Assembly (NCBI GenBank): GCA_937860195.1
Contig: CALMBN010000135.1
Span: 1-6,421, forward strand
Direction: 5' to 3'
DNA from: an uncultured Novosphingobium sp.
GTDB taxonomy: Bacteria > Pseudomonadota > Alphaproteobacteria > Sphingomonadales > Sphingomonadaceae
Length of the DNA stretch: 6,421 nt
The notes beneath the pieces are model-generated. The model worked only from the letters and a program-made list of their open reading frames with translations, did no database searches and was not told the origin of the DNA. The translations under genes and the position numbers were made by a program. Within the stretch, counting starts at the first letter, position 1. Each line of letters opens with the position of its first letter. Shown piece by piece: positions 1-6,219 of this stretch.

Positions 1-23
1 AGGCTTTTGGGGCGAAACATTCA

Positions 24-52
24 GGGGGCCGGAGCAATCCGGCCCCCTTTTT
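24..52 (+). terminator. Rho-independent terminator of an upstream gene
   Basis: A perfect 9-bp GC stem (GGGGGCCGG at 24-32 pairing with CCGGCCCCC at 39-47) closes a 6-base loop and is followed directly by TTTTT at 48-52. This is the classic intrinsic terminator form. The T-run follows on the + strand, so it ends a + strand gene outside the window. It lies just 37 bases before the mtgA start and argues against the TTG at 51 as a start, because that codon sits inside the T-tract. Confidence 0.9.
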
Positions 53-89
53 GTTGCGGCTGGCTGTGGCGACGCTAGGATTGCGCCAA

Positions 90-836
90 ATGCTCCGTTT
101 CCCCAAATTCGCACGCTTCCGCTCAAAAGCCCGTAACCCACGTCCTGCGCGCAGCTGGCCCGCCCGGATCGGGCTGTGGGCCGCCAAGGCATTCGGCTGG
201 TTCGTCGCGATTTCGGTCGGGATGACTTTGTCCTACAAATGGGTCCCGGTGCCGATCACTCTGACGATGATCGTCGATCCCAATGGCTTCAACAAGGACT
301 GGGAGCCGCTCAGCCGGATCGACCGCAACATGGTTTCTGCTGTTATCGCGGGCGAAGATGCCAAGTTCTGCTCACACGGTGGATTTGATGCCGAAGCGAT
401 CGAGAAAGCGATCGAACGCAACGCCAGCGGTCGCCGCTTGCGTGGTGGCTCCACCATCAGTCAGCAGACCGCCAAGAATGTCTTCCTGTGGCAGGGCACC
501 GGCTGGACCCGCTATGCCCGAAAAGGCCTGGAAGTGTGGTTTACGTTCCTGATCGAAAACATCTGGGGCAAACGCCGGATCATGGAGGTTTACCTCAATG
601 TCGCTGAAACGGGGATCGGCACCTATGGGGTTGAGGCTGGGGCGCAGCGTTATTTCAATCACGGCGCTGCGCAGCTGACGCGGGTCGAGGCTGCGCGGAT
701 TGCAGCAGCCCTTCCCGCCCCCAAACGCCGCGAAGTGGCCAACCCCGGCGGCTTCACCCGGCGGCACGGCAATGCGATTGCAGCCCGGTCTGGTGTGGTG
801 CGAAACGAGGCACTGGATGCTTGTGTCTACAAGTAG
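90..836 (+). CDS. mtgA: Monofunctional biosynthetic peptidoglycan glycosyltransferase (GT51), MtgA
   Basis: This 248-residue protein polymerises lipid II into glycan strands at the periplasmic face of the inner membrane; it carries no transpeptidase domain. A basic N-terminus (1-27) precedes one membrane segment at about 28-48, then the GT51 domain. Visible family motifs, in order: AGEDAKFCSHGGFD (87-100) with the expected catalytic Glu at 89; RGGSTISQQTAKN (118-130); RKGLEVWFTFLIE (144-156); and KRRIMEVYLNVAETG (161-175) followed by YGVEAGAQRYF. The length is close to the usual 230-245 residues of MtgA. The reading frame is open back to a TTG at 51, but that codon lies in the upstream terminator's T-run. 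The ATG at 90 has AGGA at 77-80 about 9 bases upstream and gives a normal MtgA N-terminus. No clear promoter is visible in the short gap after the terminator. The stop is followed by a terminator hairpin, so mtgA is probably transcribed alone. Confidence 0.95.
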   Translation: MLRFPKFARFRSKARNPRPARSWPARIGLWAAKAFGWFVAISVGMTLSYKWVPVPITLTMIVDPNGFNKDWEPLSRIDRNMVSAVIAGEDAKFCSHGGFDAEAIEKAIERNASGRRLRGGSTISQQTAKNVFLWQGTGWTRYARKGLEVWFTFLIENIWGKRRIMEVYLNVAETGIGTYGVEAGAQRYFNHGAAQLTRVEAARIAAALPAPKRREVANPGGFTRRHGNAIAARSGVVRNEALDACVYK

Positions 837-860
837 ATTATTGACCAAGGCGGCGGAATA

Positions 861-888
861 GAAAAGGGGCACCGCAGCGCCCCTTTTC
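861..888. terminator. Bidirectional terminator between converging genes
   Basis: A perfect 10-bp stem pairs GAAAAGGGGC (861-870) with GCCCCTTTTC (879-888) around an 8-base loop. The GC-rich part of the stem is flanked by AAAA on one side and TTTT on the other, so the hairpin ends in a T-run when read on either strand. It sits 25 bases after the mtgA stop and 27 bases beyond the stop of the receptor gene on the other strand, as expected for a shared terminator. Confidence 0.8.
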
Positions 889-914
889 CAGTTCAGCTAT
901 GCCGCGAAGTTCGA

Positions 915-3602
915 TCAGAACTTCAGTACCAGTGTCGCGCTGGCGGTGCGCGGGGCGCCGATCTGCACGAAGTTGGGGTTGCCGTAAGTGGCGACCCCCG
1001 AGATACGGCTGAAAGTGTTGGCCTGGATCAGCCCGCCGCCAAAACCGCCGACATAGAACTGGTCGAACAGGTTGTAGACATTGAACTGAACGTAGCTGCC
1101 TTCGGGAAACCCGACCGAATCCAGCTTCAACCGGGCATCAAGACCGACCATCCAGTACGCAGGCGCTTGTGCGCCATAGATTTGCGCCGTGTTGGAGTTC
1201 TGTGTGGCGTTGAGCACCGGCAAGGCATTCAAGTTGTTGAGCGCCCCAGCCGGGACATAAAAGCCCGTATAGGTCGGTAGATTGGTGTCATAGATCCAGC
1301 GCGGTCCGGTCCGCTTGGCGTTGATGCCAAGGGTAAACGGTCCGGCATGACCGCGCGCGCCGATGCTGACGGTGTAGGTCGGCGAACCCGATTCGGCCTT
1401 GCCGGCGGTCGGCGCAAAAATCGCCGTGCCGTTCTGGTTTTTGGCAACTTCGATGTCGTCGCGAATCTCGGAACGCAGCCAGCTCGCCGAGACATAGAAG
1501 CTGAAGGCATCAACCGGGCGAACCGAGAGGTAGCCGTCGATCCCGTATTTCTTCACGTTGCCAAGGTTCCGGTAGACGTTCTGATCGAGTTCCGGATCAT
1601 AGGCAGTCGCCAAACGGTTCTGGAACTGGTTGTAGAACACCGAAACCGAGCCCTGCACCTTGCTCGAACGGAACCGCAGGCCAAGGTCAAAGTTGTCGGT
1701 CGTTTCCGGCGCCGGGGTCGCCTGAGCAGTGCCGAGCGGGAAGTAGAACGCGTTGTAGAGGCTGTCAGTCCCGGGGACCGAAAGGCCCTTCGAATAGCTC
1801 CCAAAGACCGAGACACTATCCCCGATGTGATAGACCAGACCCAGGTTCGGCAACACCTTGTTGTAGTTGAACACCCGCTGCTGCGGCACGGCCCAGCCGG
1901 TGACTCCATTGGTGGTGGTGTTGAATGTGTAAGGTTGGAAGGCCTGAATGGTCGCATTAAGCGCAGCGTTCTGGCCGGTGCATTCCAGGAAGCCGCCCGC
2001 CGAAGAGGTGAAGCAGTTGTTGGTCAGGTTGCGGCGGAAGAACGGTGCGCGCACCCCAAGGTTGACTGTCAGGGCACCGAATTTGCCGGTGTATTCACCA
2101 GCCACCTGCTGCAGGATTGCAAAAGACAATCGGTCACGCTTTTGCAGGATCGAACCGCTGCTGGCGCTGAGCCCGGCATCGACCGGGAACACGCTGATCG
2201 GCTCACCCGTCAGTTGCTGAACCAGTCCCACTTCGCCGGTCTGGCGGTGACGGGCCCGGTCATAGGTGTAGGCGACGCGGATCGAGTGATCGTCATTCAG
2301 GTTCCAGCGCAGGCCGGCCACGACGCCGATACGGTGGGTCTGGGTCTGGCTGGGGGCCAGCACGGTGACCTGATCAAGCGTATCGCCATCACCGTTGATG
2401 TCCGCGCCAAAATAGGGCGACCCACCAAAGTAACCTGTGGCGTTGGAGACAGCGGGGCTGGGATCGACATCGCGGAAGCCTTCGCGCCCGGTAACAGTGC
2501 CGCCGCCATTGGCCTTCACGTATTGATACGACGGATCGATCGTCAGGACGACGCTGTCCGACAAAGTGAACTTCGAATTAATCCGGACGTTGCCGGTGTC
2601 CGAAGGGTTGTAGCGCCGATCAAATTCAGTGCCGCAGCTGTTGGTGGCATCAGCAATGCCGGCCTGCGGAACGTCGGTCTGGCAAGGCACGTTGATGGTG
2701 TAGAACCGCTCACTCTTCAGGATCGGGAAGCGGTTGCCGGTGCCCGAACCGGCGTTGCGCGGAGCAAGATTGCTCTGCGGTGTTTGGGTCGTGTCGGTCC
2801 GCAGCGGCAGCGAGCCGAAGAAGTTGTTGCGGTTCGAGTTGTAGTGGCCGGCCACCGAAATGAAATCGTTCGCGCCCAGCGGCTGATAAATTTTGCCGTT
2901 GAACTGATACTTATCGATCTTGCCATGGCCGTTGTAAGGCACGCGGTTCTTGGTGGTCGAGGCCGAGAACCAGGCGCGGGTTCCGCTGCTGGTGAGCTCG
3001 CCAGTATCGACCATGCCGAACACGCGCCAGAAATCGAACTCGCCGATCGACATCGAGGTCAGCAGCCCGAAGTCCTTGCTGGGATTACGGGTCCGCAGGT
3101 TGACGGTGCCACCAACCGCCGAAGCGGTCGGGCTGTCGACGTCGGTCGTGCCCAGATTGACGTTGACCTGCTCGATCAGTTCAGGATCGATCTGCTGGTT
3201 CGAGTAGATCGCATAGTTGCCCGAATCGTTCAGCGGAACACCGTCGAAGGTCAGGCTGATGCGGGTCGCGTCGAAGCCGCGGATGTTGAGCGTGCCGCCT
3301 GACGAGCCGTAAGCATCGTTGTTCTGAAAGCTGACGCCCGGGATCTGGTTGATCGTATCGAGCACAGTCTGCCCGGGGGCAGCGCGCTGGATCGCTTCGC
3401 TGGTCAGCACGGCCTTGGCCTTTGGCGAATCGGGTGAAGCAACGCCTTCAACGTTCTGGGTGGTCCCGCGGGTCCCGGTGACGACGATTTCCTTTTCGAA
3501 ATCCTGCGTGCCGGTGGACTGCGCATAAGCCGGAGCGGCGATGGCGGCGATTCCGATCGCCAGCGTGCTGGCGGCGGTATTCAGGGCAAAGGTAAAGCGC
3601 AT
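915..3602 (-). CDS. TonB-dependent outer-membrane receptor, substrate unknown
   Basis: This 895-residue protein is an outer-membrane beta-barrel receptor that would import a scarce ligand using TonB/ExbBD energy. The N-terminus is a Sec signal peptide ending AYA|QS after residue 27. A TonB-box-like stretch EKEIVVTGT lies at 37-44. The plug domain runs from about 60 to 175, with DTINQIPGVSF (82-92), LNIRGFDATR (105-114), FDGVPLNDSG and the closing SAVGGTVNLRTRNP. The rest is barrel, ending RTASATLVLKF with the terminal Phe typical of barrel insertion. Two closely spaced Cys pairs (307/323 and 530/541) and an acidic DINGDGDTLD loop at 401-410 probably lie in extracellular loops. The frame extends upstream to a TTG at 3650, but the ATG at 3602 starts the signal peptide and has GGGGA about 11 bases before it. 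It diverges from a CDF metal exporter, which hints at a metal or metal-chelate ligand; carbohydrate, siderophore or other ligands remain possible. Confidence 0.93.
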   Translation of the reverse strand: MRFTFALNTAASTLAIGIAAIAAPAYAQSTGTQDFEKEIVVTGTRGTTQNVEGVASPDSPKAKAVLTSEAIQRAAPGQTVLDTINQIPGVSFQNNDAYGSSGGTLNIRGFDATRISLTFDGVPLNDSGNYAIYSNQQIDPELIEQVNVNLGTTDVDSPTASAVGGTVNLRTRNPSKDFGLLTSMSIGEFDFWRVFGMVDTGELTSSGTRAWFSASTTKNRVPYNGHGKIDKYQFNGKIYQPLGANDFISVAGHYNSNRNNFFGSLPLRTDTTQTPQSNLAPRNAGSGTGNRFPILKSERFYTINVPCQTDVPQAGIADATNSCGTEFDRRYNPSDTGNVRINSKFTLSDSVVLTIDPSYQYVKANGGGTVTGREGFRDVDPSPAVSNATGYFGGSPYFGADINGDGDTLDQVTVLAPSQTQTHRIGVVAGLRWNLNDDHSIRVAYTYDRARHRQTGEVGLVQQLTGEPISVFPVDAGLSASSGSILQKRDRLSFAILQQVAGEYTGKFGALTVNLGVRAPFFRRNLTNNCFTSSAGGFLECTGQNAALNATIQAFQPYTFNTTTNGVTGWAVPQQRVFNYNKVLPNLGLVYHIGDSVSVFGSYSKGLSVPGTDSLYNAFYFPLGTAQATPAPETTDNFDLGLRFRSSKVQGSVSVFYNQFQNRLATAYDPELDQNVYRNLGNVKKYGIDGYLSVRPVDAFSFYVSASWLRSEIRDDIEVAKNQNGTAIFAPTAGKAESGSPTYTVSIGARGHAGPFTLGINAKRTGPRWIYDTNLPTYTGFYVPAGALNNLNALPVLNATQNSNTAQIYGAQAPAYWMVGLDARLKLDSVGFPEGSYVQFNVYNLFDQFYVGGFGGGLIQANTFSRISGVATYGNPNFVQIGAPRTASATLVLKF

Positions 3603-3772
3603 GGCGTGAAAAATCCCCGTTAGGCAAATGGGTTGCGACAAGTTCTGCAATGAACCCGCCGCCCGCGCGAATCAGCGCGGATGGACGATGTATCCGCTCT
3701 TAAAGGAGCGATGCGGCAGGCTAAACAGGCGGTTGTGACAGCATTGAGACTCGTCTTGGGACAGTTCGGGCT

Positions 3773-3803
3773 TTGCACCACGAGCCTGCAATGTCGTTAC
3801 AAT
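3773..3803 (+). promoter_or_regulatory. Possible promoter for the CDF exporter
   Basis: TACAAT at 3798-3803 differs from the sigma-70 -10 consensus at one position, and TTGCAC at 3773-3778 resembles a -35 box. The spacer is 19 bases, longer than the optimal 17. Long spacers occur at promoters controlled by MerR-family metal sensors, but the strong dyad such regulators bind within the spacer is not evident here. It points toward the exporter, with an implied leader of roughly 130 bases. This is a weak motif-only call. Confidence 0.25.
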
Positions 3804-3807
3804 TGCA
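3787..3807. promoter_or_regulatory. Near-palindrome, candidate operator
   Basis: TGCAAT at 3787-3792 is the exact reverse complement of ATTGCA at 3802-3807. Inside them TGT (3792-3794) and ACA (3799-3801) also mirror each other, offset by half a base from the outer arms. The element overlaps the TACAAT hexamer, where a repressor would block the exporter promoter, and it is near the middle of the divergent region. It does not match a Zur, Fur, ArsR/SmtB or MerR-type consensus that I can recall well enough to name the regulator. Confidence 0.25.
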
Positions 3808-3927
3808 GCCTCATTGGCGAAAGGATCGTTCAAAATCACGCCAGATTTGGTTTGCGTCGCTGGTTAATCCACCGCGCCGCCGCTGACGATTGTTGCTGCA
3901 CTGCGGCATTTGTGCAACGCATAGCTC

Positions 3928-3933
3928 AAGGAG
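3928..3933 (+). promoter_or_regulatory. Ribosome binding site deciding the CDF start
   Basis: AAGGAG lies 5 bases before the ATG at 3939. It fixes the start there rather than at the upstream ATG at 3681 in the same frame, whose 86 extra residues would resemble no CDF N-terminus. Confidence 0.8.
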
Positions 3934-3938
3934 TCCAA

Positions 3939-4913
3939 ATGGGCGGCGCGCATCACCATTCGCATGACCACCACGGCCCCAGAGATGGCCATGGACAGCA
4001 CAGTCATGCGCACCACAGCCGAGGGCATCACGGCCATGGCCATGGCAGCCACGGCACTGCTTTCGCGCTGGCGGTTGTGCTCAATTCACTGTTTGTGGTC
4101 GCCGAGGTCGTGGCGAGCTTCATCAGCGGGTCGACCGCGCTGCTCGCCGATGCCGGGCACAATCTGGGCGATGTCCTGTCGTTGTTGCTGGCCTGGGGGG
4201 CGAGCGTGCTGGCCGCTCGTCCGGCCGGACCGGGGTTCACCTATGGCCTCAAAAGCTCGTCGATCCTCGCCGCGATCGCCAATGCCGCGCTGCTGTGGGT
4301 GGCGCTGGGGGCGGTGCTGCTTGAGACGCTGCAACGGCTCTGGACCCCGGCTCAGGTCGATGGCCCTCTGGTCATGCTGGTCGCGGGGATCGGGATTGTG
4401 GTCAACCTGCTATCCGCGCTGCTGTTCGCCAAAGGCAGCAAGTCGGATCTCAACCTGCGCGCCGCGTTTCAGCACTTGATGGCCGATGCAGTCGTTTCCG
4501 CCAGCGTAGTCTTTGCGGGCCTTGCGATTGTGCTGACCGGGCAGAACTGGATCGACCCGCTGACCAGCCTGATCATCACCTTCGGCCTCGCCTGGGCCAG
4601 CTGGGATCTTCTGAAGGATGCGGTCAAGATGGGGCTGCTGGCAGTGCCGCGCCATATTGACGAGGGCGCTGTCCGGGCCTTTCTGGCCGGGCAACCCGGT
4701 GTCGAGGCGGTCCATGATCTCCATATCTGGGGAATGAGCACCACAGAAAGTGCGCTCACCGCCCATCTGGTGATCCCCGGCGGCGTTCGCGGCGACACCT
4801 ATCTGCGCGAGCTGGCCAAAGCACTCGAGACCGGGTTCGGTATTCACCACGCGACGATCCAGATCGAGCAAACCCGCGATGGTTGCAGTCTGCCGGACGC
4901 ACATGGGCATTGA
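3939..4913 (+). CDS. Cation diffusion facilitator (CDF) metal efflux transporter, CzcD/ZnT-like
   Basis: This 324-residue inner-membrane antiporter would export Zn2+ or a related divalent cation from the cytoplasm in exchange for protons. Residues 5-38 hold 16 histidines in a Gly/Ser/His-rich tail, a probable cytoplasmic metal-binding or sensing segment. The six-helix domain spans about 41-225. The transport site is visible as H74-x3-D78 in TM2 (DAGHNLGD) and H179-x3-D183 in TM5 (FQHLMADAV); His/Asp in both helices is the pattern of zinc-type CDFs, unlike the Asp-rich TM2 site of YiiP. The cytoplasmic C-terminal domain follows, with VEAVHDLHIWGMSTTESALTAH (a longer run, 255-275) and HHATIQIE (303-310), and a terminal Cys/His tail (C316, H322, H324). 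All core elements are present and the length is normal. It diverges from the TonB-dependent receptor and is followed after 87 bases by two exported proteins on the same strand. Cobalt, cadmium or nickel as further substrates cannot be excluded. Confidence 0.95.
   Translation: MGGAHHHSHDHHGPRDGHGQHSHAHHSRGHHGHGHGSHGTAFALAVVLNSLFVVAEVVASFISGSTALLADAGHNLGDVLSLLLAWGASVLAARPAGPGFTYGLKSSSILAAIANAALLWVALGAVLLETLQRLWTPAQVDGPLVMLVAGIGIVVNLLSALLFAKGSKSDLNLRAAFQHLMADAVVSASVVFAGLAIVLTGQNWIDPLTSLIITFGLAWASWDLLKDAVKMGLLAVPRHIDEGAVRAFLAGQPGVEAVHDLHIWGMSTTESALTAHLVIPGGVRGDTYLRELAKALETGFGIHHATIQIEQTRDGCSLPDAHGH
3951..4055 (+). repeat. His-codon-rich low-complexity tract within the CDF gene
   Basis: The segment coding residues 5-39 is dominated by CAC/CAT and GGC/AGC codons and includes a tandem GGCCAT unit (GGCCATGGCCATGG, around 4031-4044). 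Such tracts tend to vary in length between relatives by slippage, while the transporter core stays fixed. Confidence 0.6.
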
Positions 4914-4986
4914 TCGATCCGTTCATCCCCGGTTGCCAAAGCACCTTTACTGCGCCCTCCATTGCGGGCACCAATCAGGACGCACC

Positions 4987-4993
4987 AAGGAGA
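4987..4993 (+). promoter_or_regulatory. Ribosome binding site deciding the start of the NTF2-like gene
   Basis: AAGGAGA sits 7 bases before the ATG at 5001. The frame is open back to a TTG at 4962, but the signal peptide begins at the ATG, so 5001 is preferred. Confidence 0.75.
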
Positions 4994-5000
4994 TAAAACG

Positions 5001-5507
5001 ATGAGCTTTCAAGCAATGCGCGGCTTTCTGGCTGGCGGTGTAATGGCAATGGCAGTAGCCGGCACGGCCTATGCCCAAGCCGATCCCAAGGCGGAGTTCG
5101 AAGCCCGCTATACCGAAATGAGCACCGCGATGATGGCCAAGGATACGGCCAAACTCGGCACGATGGTCACGGCTGACTATGAAACCACCGACATCCGCGG
5201 CGACACCCATGATCGGGCCGCCGTGATGGAACAGATGGGCAAGATGCCGGCCGGCATGGAGAACATGAAGCCCGAAACCAAGGTGCTGAGCGTCAAGGTG
5301 AGCGGCGATACCGCTGCGGTCGACAGCCAGGTGACCATGCAAATGAAGCGCCCGGATGAAACCGGTGCGGAAATGACGCTCGATATTGCGGTCGTCTCGG
5401 CTGACACCTGGGTCAATCAGGGCGGAGTCTGGCTGCTCAAGAAGAGCGTGCAGAAAGAACTGACCGTCTCCAAGGACGGCGAAGTGGTGTTCAAGCAGGC
5501 CAATTGA
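5001..5507 (+). CDS. Exported NTF2-like (DUF4440-type) protein with Met cluster
   Basis: This 168-residue protein has a Sec signal peptide, cleaved probably at AYA|QA after residue 25, so it acts in the periplasm or outside. The mature part resembles small NTF2-like/DUF4440 proteins: a helical start FEARYTEMSTAMMAKDTAKLGTM (a longer run, 33-55), then VTADYETTDIRGDTHDRAAV and, near the end, the strand DTWVNQGGVWLLKKSVQKEL (135-154). This cone-shaped fold serves many roles, from binding to catalysis, and I see no catalytic set that picks one. It is unusually rich in methionine: 16 Met in all, with M76, M79, M82, M86 and M89 forming an MxxMxxMxxxMxxM cluster. The gene follows the CDF exporter by 87 bases without a clear terminator between them, so co-transcription is possible. 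It overlaps the next gene by one base. Fold assignment is from sequence feel; a metal-related role is inference only. Confidence 0.8.
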   Translation: MSFQAMRGFLAGGVMAMAVAGTAYAQADPKAEFEARYTEMSTAMMAKDTAKLGTMVTADYETTDIRGDTHDRAAVMEQMGKMPAGMENMKPETKVLSVKVSGDTAAVDSQVTMQMKRPDETGAEMTLDIAVVSADTWVNQGGVWLLKKSVQKELTVSKDGEVVFKQAN

Positions 5508-6199
5508 TGCGCGGTTTGGCAATGGCGGCGGCGCTGGTTTGCGCCGCCCCTGCGCTCGCTGAGGCTCCGACCGTGCAAGTCGTTTGTGTGGCTGATGCCG
5601 CAGGAGAGCGCGGCGAGCGGGTCACGGTGTTCATCCATGTCGACCCAGACCGGCGACGCGTGGCAAGCTATGCCTCCTGGTTTCCGCCCTTGCTGTCAGC
5701 ATCGGGGGCTGGCGGGCTTGGGCAGCCCGACATCTCACTGCTGATCGGCTATGATACTGTGACCCAGTCTGGTCTGGGCAAACCCAATGAGTTTGCGCAG
5801 ATCCTGGTGCAGGCCCTTTCCCCGCTTCGCGAGCGGATTCCCAGTGCAAAATTGCAAGCCCGACTCGCGGTGCTGACTGGCGAAGCTCGCTTTGATGGCG
5901 GCGCGACAGTGAAATTTGGCCTGGGCCTGCCCGGTCCAGCGCATCGCGATCTACCCGGCACTGCCGTGCGGACAGCGGAACTGGCCCTGCCCTCGGCATT
6001 CCCCAACGAGGTCGAGTTGCAACTGCTCGATAAGCAGCACAAGCCGGTAACCACAATCCGTTATGCGACCGGTCATTCCGCCAGCCGAGATGCGCTATTC
6101 ACCAAAGCTTGGACCGAAGCCGATGCCAAAGCAGCGGACCTGTCGACTTGTGAGCCAACCGGTGGTGGTGCCGACTATGCCGGGGTCCCATCGGGTTAG
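5507..6199 (+). CDS. Exported protein of unknown function, coupled to the NTF2-like gene
   Basis: This 230-residue protein has a short signal peptide with a probable ALA|EA cleavage after residue 18; I do not recognise its family. The mature chain has only two Cys, C27 and C215, near opposite ends, which could form one disulfide tying the termini together. The middle alternates hydrophobic and polar residues (RVTVFIHVD, DISLLIGYD, ATVKFGLGL, NEVELQLLD), suggesting a beta-rich fold. A DxSLLIGYDTVTQSGLGKPN segment (75-94) and the acidic/Ala C-terminal part (TKAWTEADAKAADLSTC) are its most distinctive pieces. Its ATG at 5507 shares the A of the preceding TGA, so translation is probably coupled; a TTG at 5504 is a possible but less likely start. 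The ribosome site is weak, which fits coupling. Coding potential is supported by the signal peptide, the overlap and the length of the frame. The function is unknown. Confidence 0.75.
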   Translation: MRGLAMAAALVCAAPALAEAPTVQVVCVADAAGERGERVTVFIHVDPDRRRVASYASWFPPLLSASGAGGLGQPDISLLIGYDTVTQSGLGKPNEFAQILVQALSPLRERIPSAKLQARLAVLTGEARFDGGATVKFGLGLPGPAHRDLPGTAVRTAELALPSAFPNEVELQLLDKQHKPVTTIRYATGHSASRDALFTKAWTEADAKAADLSTCEPTGGGADYAGVPSG

Positions 6200-6219
6200 G
6201 TCCTGCCTGCCTGCCCACA

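Larger units (their letters stand above)
3603..3938. promoter_or_regulatory. Divergent control region between receptor and CDF exporter
   Basis: These 336 bases contain no credible gene and must hold the promoters for both flanking genes. A reading frame open from 3681 into the exporter is only an in-frame upstream extension without a ribosome site. Visible elements are a 6-bp stem at 3663-3680 (CCGCGC/GCGCGG) and a 5-bp stem at 3695-3710 (CGCTC/GAGCG), both in the receptor leader. There is a near-palindrome at 3787-3807 mid-way, and a weak stem GTTGC/GCAAC at 3892-3918 just before the exporter's ribosome site. I see no Fur-like box and no cobalamin riboswitch box. Confidence 0.6.

Noticed and set aside
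372..872. A 166-codon open frame on the - strand across mtgA and the terminator.
   Set aside because: It is antisense to the conserved GT51 domain and starts inside the terminator hairpin region; no family features are seen.
1347..3302. A 651-codon open frame on the + strand, antisense to the receptor gene.
   Set aside because: Its product is Arg/Val/Gly/Asp-rich with no domain, signal or membrane segment. The opposite strand carries a complete, well-recognised TonB-dependent receptor with signal peptide, plug and terminal Phe. Long antisense frames are expected in high-GC genes with biased third positions.
3787..3807. Reading the palindrome as a Zur or MerR-family box.
   Set aside because: The arms do not match the AT-rich Zur pattern I know, and a MerR-type dyad should lie within the spacer between -35 and -10, not over the -10. 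Kept only as an unnamed operator candidate.
3681..3938. An 86-residue N-terminal extension of the CDF protein from an upstream ATG.
   Set aside because: There is no ribosome site at 3681, whereas AAGGAG stands 5 bases before the ATG at 3939. The extension would cover the whole divergent promoter region and does not resemble a CDF N-terminus.
4410..4910. A 166-codon open frame on the - strand within the CDF gene.
   Set aside because: It shadows conserved CDF helices and the C-terminal domain; the composition is unconvincing and no domain is seen.
4914..5000. A terminator or promoter between the CDF gene and the NTF2-like gene.
   Set aside because: Only a 4-bp GCCC/GGGC stem without a T-run and no matched -35/-10 pair are visible, so neither can be claimed.
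4947..5522. A 191-codon His/Leu-rich open frame on the - strand opposite the NTF2-like gene.
   Set aside because: The His richness is the antisense reading of ATG codons and related codons of the Met-rich gene. The + strand has the ribosome site, signal peptide and fold signature.
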